DNA of 12,308 bases, taken from NCBI GenBank assembly GCA_022776205.1, contig JALFIK010000006.1:1-12308 (forward strand). The letters run 5' to 3'. The DNA comes from Eubacterium sp. (GTDB lineage Bacteria > Bacillota > Clostridia > Lachnospirales > Lachnospiraceae). The translations under genes were made by a program, and so were the position numbers. Shown here piece by piece: positions 6,024 through 12,308 of the stretch; positions within the stretch are counted from its first letter, which is position 1; the number at the start of each line of letters is the position of its first letter. The notes below the pieces were generated by a model that ran no database searches, had not been told where the DNA came from, and saw only the letters and a list, made by a program, of their open reading frames with translations.

Positions 6024-7608
6024 AGAAGTCGTACAGGAATTTTTAAAAAATATTCCTGCGCAATTATTGGATGAAAAAGATGACAGTGATGTGATTGATG
6101 TGGATGAAGAAGAGACGGAAGAAGAGGAAGAAAAAGACGAGGACGGAGAGTCTGAAGAAGACGACGGGAAAAAGAAAGTTGATTCCTGCTGTATCTGCCA
6201 CCGTACAGAAAGCCAGGGGGCAAAACTGATCCGCATGCCAAACGGCATGAGCGTGTGTACGGACTGTATGCAGAAATCCTTTGATGCCTTTAACTCTGGT
6301 TTTGGTGGAAATGGAATCCAGTTTTTAGATTTATCCAATATGGATTTTAATAATTTGAAAGACATGAGTCTGGGAGATCTTCTCTCAGGAAATATGACAG
6401 CCCAGAAGCCAAAGCCGAGAAAAGCTAAAAAGAAGAAAAAGAAAAATAAAGAAAAAGCACCGGAACTGACAATTAAGAATATTCCGGCACCTCATAAAAT
6501 TAAAGCACAGCTGGATGAATATGTGATCGGGCAGGATTATGCCAAAAAAGTGATGTCCGTTGCGGTATATAACCATTATAAACGGGTGATTACCAACACA
6601 ATGGACGAAATTGAAATTGACAAATCCAATATGCTGATGATCGGACCAACCGGATCCGGAAAAACTCATTTAGTAAAAACGCTGGCAAAACTTCTGAATG
6701 TTCCGCTGGCTATCTGTGATGCCACATCTTTAACGGAAGCGGGATACATTGGAGATGATGTGGAGAGCGTATTATCAAAACTTCTTGCCAATGCAGACAA
6801 TGACGTGGAAAAAGCAGAAAAAGGAATCATTTTCATCGATGAGATTGATAAAATTGCCAAGAAAAAAAATACGACCAGCCGGGATGTGAGCGGAGAGTCC
6901 GTGCAGCAGGCGCTTCTTAAACTGTTAGAAGGAAGTGAAGTGGAAGTGCCGGTGGGTGCAAGTTCCAAAAATGCAATGGTGCCGACCGTTGTTATGGATA
7001 CGAGAAATATTCTTTTCATTTGCGGTGGAGCATTCCCGGGTCTGGAAGATATTATAAAGGAAAGGTTAAGTCAGCATTCTTCCATCGGATTTCATGCAGA
7101 ACTGAAGGACAAATATGATCATGATAAAAATATTCTGCAGAAGGTAACTGTGGAAGATATTCGGAAATTTGGTATGATTCCGGAGTTTATAGGAAGATTG
7201 CCGGTTATTTTTACATTAAATGCATTGACAAAGGAAATGCTGGTTGATATCCTTAAAGAACCAAAGAATGCCATCTTAAAGCAGTATCAGAAATTGCTGG
7301 CGCTTGATGAGGTGGATCTGCAGTTTGAGGATGGAGCCCTGGAGGCAATTGCGGAAAAAGCCCTGGAAAAAGATACGGGAGCAAGAGCTCTACGGGCGAT
7401 CATCGAAAAATTCATGCTGGATATCATGTATGAAATTCCGAAAGACGACAATATTGGCCGGGTAATCATTACGGAAAGTTATATCCGCAATCACGGGGCA
7501 CCAATTATTGAGATGCGGCAGTATCTTCAGCTGCAGCAAAAAAAACAGGAGATGGCATTAGCACAAGACGAGGGGGAGAACTCTGCCCCGGATGAGGCGG
7601 AGGAATAG
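5998..7608 (+). CDS. Divergent ClpX-like AAA+ protein unfoldase with acidic N-terminal extension
   Basis: A 536-residue AAA+ protein, about 110-120 longer than ordinary ClpX. In order: an amphipathic start (1-24); a very acidic stretch (25-56); a ClpX-type zinc finger C64-x2-C67-x19-C87-x2-C90; a linker with a Lys-rich run (142-153); then the ClpX core. Core motifs are Walker A GPTGSGKT (216-223), pore loop 1 GYIG (249-252), Walker B IIFIDE (277-282), RDVSGE (295-300), IGF (363-365, the ClpP-docking tripeptide in HSSIGFHAE), the arginine-finger region PEFIGRLPV and sensor 2 GARALR. The RKH loop is missing: where ClpX has GGRKHPHQE this protein has GASSKNAMVPT (320-330). The tail is acidic. 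By family it should unfold substrates and could feed ClpP, but substrate choice probably differs from standard ClpX. It overlaps ispD and is not beside tig or clpP, so it is probably a second ClpX; this is inference. Confidence 0.85.
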   Translation: MRIENAADREVVQEFLKNIPAQLLDEKDDSDVIDVDEEETEEEEEKDEDGESEEDDGKKKVDSCCICHRTESQGAKLIRMPNGMSVCTDCMQKSFDAFNSGFGGNGIQFLDLSNMDFNNLKDMSLGDLLSGNMTAQKPKPRKAKKKKKKNKEKAPELTIKNIPAPHKIKAQLDEYVIGQDYAKKVMSVAVYNHYKRVITNTMDEIEIDKSNMLMIGPTGSGKTHLVKTLAKLLNVPLAICDATSLTEAGYIGDDVESVLSKLLANADNDVEKAEKGIIFIDEIDKIAKKKNTTSRDVSGESVQQALLKLLEGSEVEVPVGASSKNAMVPTVVMDTRNILFICGGAFPGLEDIIKERLSQHSSIGFHAELKDKYDHDKNILQKVTVEDIRKFGMIPEFIGRLPVIFTLNALTKEMLVDILKEPKNAILKQYQKLLALDEVDLQFEDGALEAIAEKALEKDTGARALRAIIEKFMLDIMYEIPKDDNIGRVIITESYIRNHGAPIIEMRQYLQLQQKKQEMALAQDEGENSAPDEAEE

Positions 7609-7631
7609 AGAGAAACGAGTAGAAAGCAACT

Positions 7632-7637
7632 TATAAT
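7632..7637 (+). promoter_or_regulatory. Possible -10 box upstream of fbp
   Basis: A perfect TATAAT in the 50-base gap after the ClpX-like gene, 21 bases before the fbp ATG. No TTGACA-like hexamer lies at the proper distance upstream, so this is a weak promoter call; read-through from the preceding gene is equally possible. Confidence 0.3.
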
Positions 7638-7658
7638 GTTCCATATGGAGGGGTTATT

Positions 7659-9620
7659 ATGGAAGAATTAAATTTAAAGTTTCTGGAAAGTCTTGCCACA
7701 CAGTATCCAAACATTGCCAGAGCCAGTACAGAGATTATTAATCTCCAGGCTATTTTAAATCTGCCGAAAGAGACGGAACATTTTGTTTCCGATATTCACG
7801 GAGAATATGAACAGTTCTTACATATTTTAAAAAACGGTTCGGGAGCCATCCGGAATAAGATTGAGGATGTTTTCGGGAACACACTTAGTGCAAGAGATAA
7901 AAAAAGTCTGGCAGCACTGATTTATTATCCGGAAGAAAAGGTGGAGCGGATGAAGCTGGAATTGTCCGAGGAGGATCTGCTCGACTGGTATAAGGTTTCC
8001 CTGCACCGTCTGATTGCTGTTTGCAAGGAAAGCTCGGCCAAATATACCCGTTCGAAATTAAGAAAAAGCCTTCCGCCGGATTTTGCCTATATTCTGGAGG
8101 AACTCTTAAGTGAAAATAACCGGGTTGTCCAGAAAGAAGAATATTACAATGAGATTTTTGATACGATCATCCGCTTAAACCGGGCGAAAGAATTTATCGT
8201 TGCGATCTCCACGGTAATACAAAATCTCGTTGTTACAAGGCTACATGTAATCGGAGATATTTTTGACAGGGGGCCGGGCCCTCATATTATAATGGATTAT
8301 CTGATGGAGCATAACAACGTGGATTTCCAGTGGGGAAATCACGATATCGTCTGGATGGGGGCTGCCTCTGGTCATAAGGCATGCATTGCGAATGTGATCA
8401 GGCTGTCTGCCCGCTATAATAATCTTGATGTGCTAGAGGATGGTTACGGAATTAACCTGGTTCCCCTTGCAAGTTTCGCAATGGAAACCTATGCAAATGA
8501 TCCGTGCGAATGTTTTAAAGTCCATGCACCGGATGATCATGATCCGAAGGAAGTTGCCCTGAATATGAAAATGCATAAGGCAATTGCCATTATCCAGTTT
8601 AAACTGGAGGGACAGGTGATTAAACGCCGGCCCGAATTTAATATGGAGAATCGAAATCTCCTGGATAAGATTGACTATGAGAGGGGAACGATTGTGATTG
8701 ATGGAAAGGAATATGAGCTTCTGGATAAATCCTTCCCTACGATCGATCCGAAAGATCCGTACAGACTTTCTGAGGCAGAAGAAAGCCTGATGGATCGTCT
8801 GTGCATGAAATTTGTAAACTGTGAGAAACTTCAGGAACATGTCCGCTTTCTTTTTAAAAAAGGTGGCCTGTATCTCTGCTATAATTCCAATCTTTTGTAT
8901 CATGGATGTGTACCGCTCGATGAGAAGGGAAACTTCCGAAAAGTAAAGATCGGAAATAAAGAATATGCCGGTAAAGAGCTTTATGATGTGCTTGAGTATT
9001 ATGCCAGAAAGGGATATTACGAGCAGGATAACAAAGAGGAACATGAATATGGAAAAGATATCATGTGGTATATCTGGTCCAACGAGAATTCTCCAGTATA
9101 TGGCAAAGAAAAAATGGCAACCTTTGAGCGATATTTTGTTGCAGATAAGGATGTCCAGATTGAGAGAAAGGATCATTACTATCGCCTGATTGAGAAAGAA
9201 GAAGTGGCAAACCGTATTATGGAAGAATTTGGTGTAGATCCGGAAAAGGGACATATTATCAACGGACATATGCCGGTTCATGTAAAAGAAGGGGAATCTC
9301 CGGTGAAATGTAACGGAAAAGTGATGATCATTGACGGAGGATTTTCTAAAGCTTACCGGGGAACGACGGGAATTGCCGGTTATACCTTGATTTATAACTC
9401 CCGTGGACTTCGCCTTGTTTCCCATGAAACATTTACTTCAACGGAGGATGTGATAGAAAAGGAAATTGATGTTCATTCCGACACCGTCATCCGGGAAATT
9501 TCGACCCAGAGGGAGAGAGTGGGGGACACGGAAACCGGAAAGAAAATCAGGGAGCAGATTGCAGATTTAGAGCAGTTACTCCATGCATATCGGACCGGCC
9601 AGATTTTAGAGAGAGAATAA
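7659..9620 (+). CDS. fbp: Fructose-1,6-bisphosphatase, class III
   Basis: A 653-residue protein matching the large class III FBPases of Firmicutes (about 640-670). It dephosphorylates fructose 1,6-bisphosphate to fructose 6-phosphate, the committed step of gluconeogenesis. The fold is a metallophosphatase: SDIHGEY with D45 and H47, GDIFDRGPGPH with D200 and D203, WGNHDIVWMG with N227, H228 and D229, and the late NGHMPVH at 535-541 followed by GKVMIIDGGFSKAYRGTTGIAGYTLI. The N-terminus (LESLATQYPNIARASTEIINLQAILNLPK) is also typical. The start is an ATG 5 bases after GGAGGGG (7647-7653). Nothing is truncated or unusual. It is not in an evident pathway operon; its neighbours are a ClpX-like gene and a P-type ATPase-like gene. 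A possible promoter lies in the upstream gap. Confidence 0.96.
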   Translation: MEELNLKFLESLATQYPNIARASTEIINLQAILNLPKETEHFVSDIHGEYEQFLHILKNGSGAIRNKIEDVFGNTLSARDKKSLAALIYYPEEKVERMKLELSEEDLLDWYKVSLHRLIAVCKESSAKYTRSKLRKSLPPDFAYILEELLSENNRVVQKEEYYNEIFDTIIRLNRAKEFIVAISTVIQNLVVTRLHVIGDIFDRGPGPHIIMDYLMEHNNVDFQWGNHDIVWMGAASGHKACIANVIRLSARYNNLDVLEDGYGINLVPLASFAMETYANDPCECFKVHAPDDHDPKEVALNMKMHKAIAIIQFKLEGQVIKRRPEFNMENRNLLDKIDYERGTIVIDGKEYELLDKSFPTIDPKDPYRLSEAEESLMDRLCMKFVNCEKLQEHVRFLFKKGGLYLCYNSNLLYHGCVPLDEKGNFRKVKIGNKEYAGKELYDVLEYYARKGYYEQDNKEEHEYGKDIMWYIWSNENSPVYGKEKMATFERYFVADKDVQIERKDHYYRLIEKEEVANRIMEEFGVDPEKGHIINGHMPVHVKEGESPVKCNGKVMIIDGGFSKAYRGTTGIAGYTLIYNSRGLRLVSHETFTSTEDVIEKEIDVHSDTVIREISTQRERVGDTETGKKIREQIADLEQLLHAYRTGQILERE

Positions 9621-9688
9621 GGGAAAAAATCATATTTTACAGAAGCAGGCATATCATAGTAAAACATGAAAAGAAAGGATGGATTACT

Positions 9689-11047
9689 ATGAAGAAAGAC
9701 AGGCCTGATGAAGAGAAACTTACATATCTTGAAATGAAATATGATACGGACGTAAAGAACGGCCTTCTGAGTGAGGAGGCCGTGCGACGCGCCCGAAGAG
9801 AAAAAAAACAGAATACGAACGAAGAAAGAAAGCGGATGTTTTTTACATTTCTGATACGGGAATGGAAAGAGCCGCTTTTTCTTTTTCTGTGTTTTGAAGG
9901 CACCTGTTTGCTCATTTTTCAGATAAAAGGGGCAGAATTTGTGGCATTTTCCCTGCTGTTTCTTTTTTTAATCACAATAAAAAGAGCAGTCCGTTATGAG
10001 AAAACGGAAGAAAAAAGGAGGCAGATTCTTCTTGCAGACACTTATGTATTAAGAGACGGGCTTTATAAAAAAACGACAGTGGAAAATCTTGTTCCCGGAG
10101 ATATTGTCCGTATGAAAAATGGTAGAGTAACCCCGACAGAGATTGTAAGTCTTTCTGCCCCATTTCAAAAGTATTCCCATAATATGATTTATCGGGGAAA
10201 TACGGGGAAGGCACTTGTAACGCAGATTTTGCCGGAAAACCTCTGCCGGGAAAAATGGAAACCATTATCAGACAGGAGAAAATCTGTTCTTCAGGAAATC
10301 TTTATCAGGAATAAAATAATGCTGATGCCATCATTTTTCGAAAAGGGGGAAGATAAAACAGTACCTGAAATATCCGTGATTGCATTTTCTGAGGACTTTT
10401 TTCCCGGAACACCGAAAAACAGCAGGACCAGAGAGTTTTTTGAGCAGTTAAACAAAAGAGAAATCCGTTATTTTTGTTTTACCGGCCTTTCGGTAAAGCA
10501 AGCAGAGGAGATTGGGAAAAAAGCCGGAATTATTACTAAAGACCGGGAAGTGATCAGTGCACAACAATTTCGATTATTAAAGGGAGAAAACCTGAAAAAA
10601 CAATTTTCCGGTATCCGGATTTATTGTGGGCTTTCGATGGAAGAAAAAGAGAGAGTTCTTTCGACATGGAAAGAAACCGGGGAAAAAATTTTTTATCTTT
10701 CCCGAAAGGAGGGAAGGGAGGAAGATTCTCAAATTTATGATATGACCCTTTTGGACCAGAAAAGAAAGGCAGATGTTTATTTCCTTGGTATGTGGAGAGA
10801 AAACCTGCAGATATTGATTCGTGGGCTTACACGATGGAAAGCGTATTTTTCATTTATGGAGAAGGCGGAAAAACGGACAGAAGAGATTTTTTGTATATTA
10901 TTAACAAGTCTTCTGATTCTGTGCATGATTTCTCCCGGCAGGATGAATGGCGGACTTGTACTTGAGCTGGCCGGAATTGGAAGTTCGTGCTTAATATTAT
11001 TAAAAGAAATGATGGAAGAAGTATTTCGCATCAGGAATAACACTTAA
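9689..11047 (+). CDS. P-type cation ATPase-like protein lacking the catalytic centre (probable pseudoenzyme)
   Basis: A 452-residue protein, about half the length of P2-type ATPases, with recognisable blocks in the right order. Residues 25-37 (GLLSEEAVRRARR) match the cation-ATPase N-terminal domain. Hydrophobic segments at about 62-78 and 82-98 match TM1-2. Residues 119-157 (VLRDG, then NLVPGDIVRMKNG) and 164-179 (HNMIYRGNTGKALVTQ) match the actuator domain. Residues 257-283 (REIRYFCFTG, then AEEIGKKAGIIT) and 316-324 (SMEEKERVL, keeping the Lys of the usual 'SPEQK') match the P domain. Two more hydrophobic segments follow at about 400-415 and 421-438. Missing are the TGES loop, TM3-4 with PEGLP, the DKTG phosphorylation site, nearly all of the nucleotide-binding domain and GDGVND (YLSRKEGRE is there instead). 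It should not hydrolyse ATP by the P-type mechanism. The frame is fully open, with AAGGAT 8 bases before the ATG, so it is probably expressed. Function is unknown. Confidence 0.78.
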   Translation: MKKDRPDEEKLTYLEMKYDTDVKNGLLSEEAVRRARREKKQNTNEERKRMFFTFLIREWKEPLFLFLCFEGTCLLIFQIKGAEFVAFSLLFLFLITIKRAVRYEKTEEKRRQILLADTYVLRDGLYKKTTVENLVPGDIVRMKNGRVTPTEIVSLSAPFQKYSHNMIYRGNTGKALVTQILPENLCREKWKPLSDRRKSVLQEIFIRNKIMLMPSFFEKGEDKTVPEISVIAFSEDFFPGTPKNSRTREFFEQLNKREIRYFCFTGLSVKQAEEIGKKAGIITKDREVISAQQFRLLKGENLKKQFSGIRIYCGLSMEEKERVLSTWKETGEKIFYLSRKEGREEDSQIYDMTLLDQKRKADVYFLGMWRENLQILIRGLTRWKAYFSFMEKAEKRTEEIFCILLTSLLILCMISPGRMNGGLVLELAGIGSSCLILLKEMMEEVFRIRNNT

Positions 11048-11058
11048 TAATTATTGAA
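11045..11058 (+). repeat. Direct repeat copy 1 (TAATAATTATTGAA)
   Basis: Fourteen bases starting at the stop codon of the P-type ATPase-like gene and covering the proposed -35 of the hydratase promoter. It differs from copy 2 (11078-11090) by one extra A. The ends of the two copies are 32 bases apart, about three helical turns. Confidence 0.5.
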
Positions 11059-11083
11059 TTTCCCCCCGGAAGTATGCTAATAT
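11054..11083 (+). promoter_or_regulatory. Promoter of the hydratase gene
   Basis: TTGAAT (11054-11059) and TAATAT (11078-11083) are separated by 18 bases, with an extended -10 TGC at 11075-11077. Transcription would begin near 11090, leaving a leader of about 27 bases with AGGAGGA before the ATG at 11117. This is the best sigma-A-type promoter in the window, and the direct repeats lie on its two boxes. Confidence 0.55.
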
Positions 11084-11090
11084 TATTGAA
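11078..11090 (+). repeat. Direct repeat copy 2 (TAATATTATTGAA)
   Basis: Thirteen bases covering the -10 box and the expected transcription start of the hydratase gene. It matches copy 1 apart from a single-base gap, so the pair could be a binding site for a repressor or simply AT-rich chance. Confidence 0.5.
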
Positions 11091-11116
11091 ACATACATTA
11101 GGAGGAACAAAAAATA

Positions 11117-12308
11117 ATGATTGAACTGTTAAAAACAGGTGCATATTTAGTAAACGGAACAGAAATCATCGAAGATACTCCGGAAGCACAGGCAAAGCTT
11201 AAGGCAAGTGTCGGTCCTGAGGCTTTGTCACGGGAAGAGGCAAAGAAAGGAACCATTGCCTACGGAATTCTTAAAGCACATAACACATCGGATACGATGG
11301 ACAAACTGAAGATCCGTTTTGATAAACTGACTTCCCATGACATTACTTATGTCGGGATCATTCAGACAGCAAGAGCATCCGGACTGGAAAAGTTTCCGAT
11401 GCCATATGTTCTTACCAACTGCCATAACAGCCTGTGTGCAGTGGGAGGAACGATCAATGAAGATGATCACATGTTCGGTCTTACCTGTGCCAAGAAATAC
11501 GGTGGAATGTATGTACCGCCTCATCAGGCAGTCATCCATCAGTTTGCAAGGGAAATGCTGGCCTGCGGTGGGGCGATGATCTTAGGATCGGATTCCCATA
11601 CCCGCTACGGCGCCCTGGGAACGATGGCCATGGGTGAAGGCGGACCCGAACTTGTAAAACAGTTGTTAAACCAGACTTATGATATTAACAGACCGGATGT
11701 GATTGGCATTTACCTTACAGGGGAGCCGGTGAAGGGCGTCGGCCCGCAGGACGTTGCCCTCGCCATTATCGGTGCTGTCTTCCAGAATGGATATGTAAAT
11801 AATAAAGTGATGGAATTTGTCGGACCGGGTGTGAAGAATTTAAGTGCGGATTTCCGTATTGGTGTGGATGTTATGACCACAGAGACGACCTGCTTATCTT
11901 CTATCTGGAAAACAGATGAAGTAATCAGAGAATTTTATGAGATTCATGGAAGAAGCGAAGATTATAAAGAACTTTCTCCGGCAAAGGTTGCCTACTATAA
12001 CGGAATGGTCAAAGTGAATCTCAGTGAAATTCGTCCGATGATTGCCATGCCGTTTCATCCAAGCAATACATATACGATTGAAGAGATGAATGCAAATTTG
12101 ATGGATGTTCTTCATGACTGTGAGAAGAAAGCATTAGTAAGCCTTGACGGACAGGTTGATTTTAAACTGACCGATAAAGTGCATGATGGAAAACTTTACG
12201 TGGATCAGGGAATTATTGCCGGTTGTGCAGGTGGCGGATTTGAAAACTTATGTGCGGCAGCAGATATTTTAAAAGGCAAATCCATCGGAGCGGATGAATT
12301 TACTTTAA
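11117..12308 (+). CDS. Aconitase-superfamily hydratase (YbhJ-like), 3' end outside window
   Basis: The first 397 codons of an open frame that runs off the window; the family is usually about 750 residues. AGGAGGA (11100-11106) lies 10 bases before the ATG. It belongs to the aconitase / isopropylmalate dehydratase superfamily. It has TNCHNSLCAVGG near residue 100, GSDSHTRYGALGT at 157-169 with the family's D159-S160-H161-T162, GEPVKGVGPQDVAL at 204 onward, and AGCAGGGFENL around C370, where aconitases have the cluster-binding SCTNGR. C370 is therefore the likely first cysteine ligand of a 4Fe-4S cluster; the other two should lie beyond the window. These YbhJ-type proteins are annotated only as hydratases, and the substrate is unknown to me. 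It should not be called aconitase (acnA) or leuC on this evidence. It has its own promoter and is probably a separate transcription unit. Confidence 0.85.
   Translation, partial: MIELLKTGAYLVNGTEIIEDTPEAQAKLKASVGPEALSREEAKKGTIAYGILKAHNTSDTMDKLKIRFDKLTSHDITYVGIIQTARASGLEKFPMPYVLTNCHNSLCAVGGTINEDDHMFGLTCAKKYGGMYVPPHQAVIHQFAREMLACGGAMILGSDSHTRYGALGTMAMGEGGPELVKQLLNQTYDINRPDVIGIYLTGEPVKGVGPQDVALAIIGAVFQNGYVNNKVMEFVGPGVKNLSADFRIGVDVMTTETTCLSSIWKTDEVIREFYEIHGRSEDYKELSPAKVAYYNGMVKVNLSEIRPMIAMPFHPSNTYTIEEMNANLMDVLHDCEKKALVSLDGQVDFKLTDKVHDGKLYVDQGIIAGCAGGGFENLCAAADILKGKSIGADEFTL

Noticed and set aside
5391..6365. Long open frame (324 codons) on the - strand across ispD and the ClpX-like gene
   Set aside because: Its Ser-rich and His/Phe-rich composition mirrors the Glu/Asp and Lys codons of the real + strand genes, it has no ribosome binding site, and both genes beneath it are unmistakable.
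6419..6457. A-rich stretch in the ClpX-like gene as a programmed frameshift site
   Set aside because: No run exceeds six A, there is no heptameric slippery site with downstream structure, and the frame is continuous through a complete AAA+ core.
8433..9425. 330-codon open frame on the - strand inside fbp
   Set aside because: Antisense shadow of a clear class III FBPase; low-complexity Phe/Ile/His composition and no recognisable domain.
9621..9688. TTTACA near 9636 as a -35 for the P-type ATPase-like gene
   Set aside because: No -10-like hexamer lies at 16-18 bases; the nearest candidates are too close.
11059..11070. TTCCCCCCGGAA as a terminator hairpin after the P-type ATPase-like gene
   Set aside because: The stem is only four base pairs and no T-run follows; the bases fall in the spacer of a better-supported promoter.
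11117..12308. Calling the last gene aconitase (acnA) or 3-isopropylmalate dehydratase large subunit (leuC)
   Set aside because: The cluster motif and N-terminal sequence differ from both; only superfamily membership is supported by the visible half.

Overview
The window is a gene-dense stretch with every supported gene on the + strand. It looks like the chromosome of a low-to-mid GC Gram-positive anaerobe of class Clostridia, most likely Lachnospiraceae. The grounds are strong AGGAGG-type ribosome binding sites, tightly packed and overlapping genes, a class III fructose-1,6-bisphosphatase, and the order tex / YcxB-like / tsaE-tsaB-rimI. The taxon is inferred from gene content, not from a marker gene. 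I see no tRNA, rRNA, CRISPR array, insertion sequence or phage gene. No intergenic gap exceeds about 80 bases.

Left part (1-3031): the 3' end of tex (RNA-binding transcription accessory protein), a small two-helix membrane protein with a YcxB-like cytoplasmic domain, then tsaE, tsaB and rimI joined by 4-base ATGA overlaps. Middle part (3032-6023): after a short gap with a perfect TATAAT come a 69-residue zinc-ribbon protein, a ribonuclease Z, tsaD (GTG start) and ispD. TsaE, TsaB and TsaD are three of the four bacterial proteins that make the universal tRNA modification t6A, and RNase Z trims tRNA 3' ends. The block is therefore centred on tRNA maturation, with protein acetylation (RimI) and isoprenoid synthesis (IspD) carried along.

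Right part (5998-12308): a divergent ClpX-like AAA+ unfoldase overlaps the end of ispD. It has a 63-residue acidic N-terminal extension, keeps the zinc finger, AAA+ motifs and IGF ClpP-docking tripeptide, and lacks the RKH pore loop. Next are class III fbp and a 452-residue protein that reads as a P-type cation ATPase stripped of its catalytic centre. The window ends inside an aconitase-superfamily hydratase that has its own promoter, with a near-perfect direct repeat over the -35 and -10 boxes.

The strongest candidates for undescribed biology are the P-type ATPase-like pseudoenzyme (9689-11047) and the ClpX-like paralogue (5998-7608). The rest is mostly conserved housekeeping. No recognisable intrinsic terminator lies between any two genes, so extensive read-through is likely, with local promoters superimposed.
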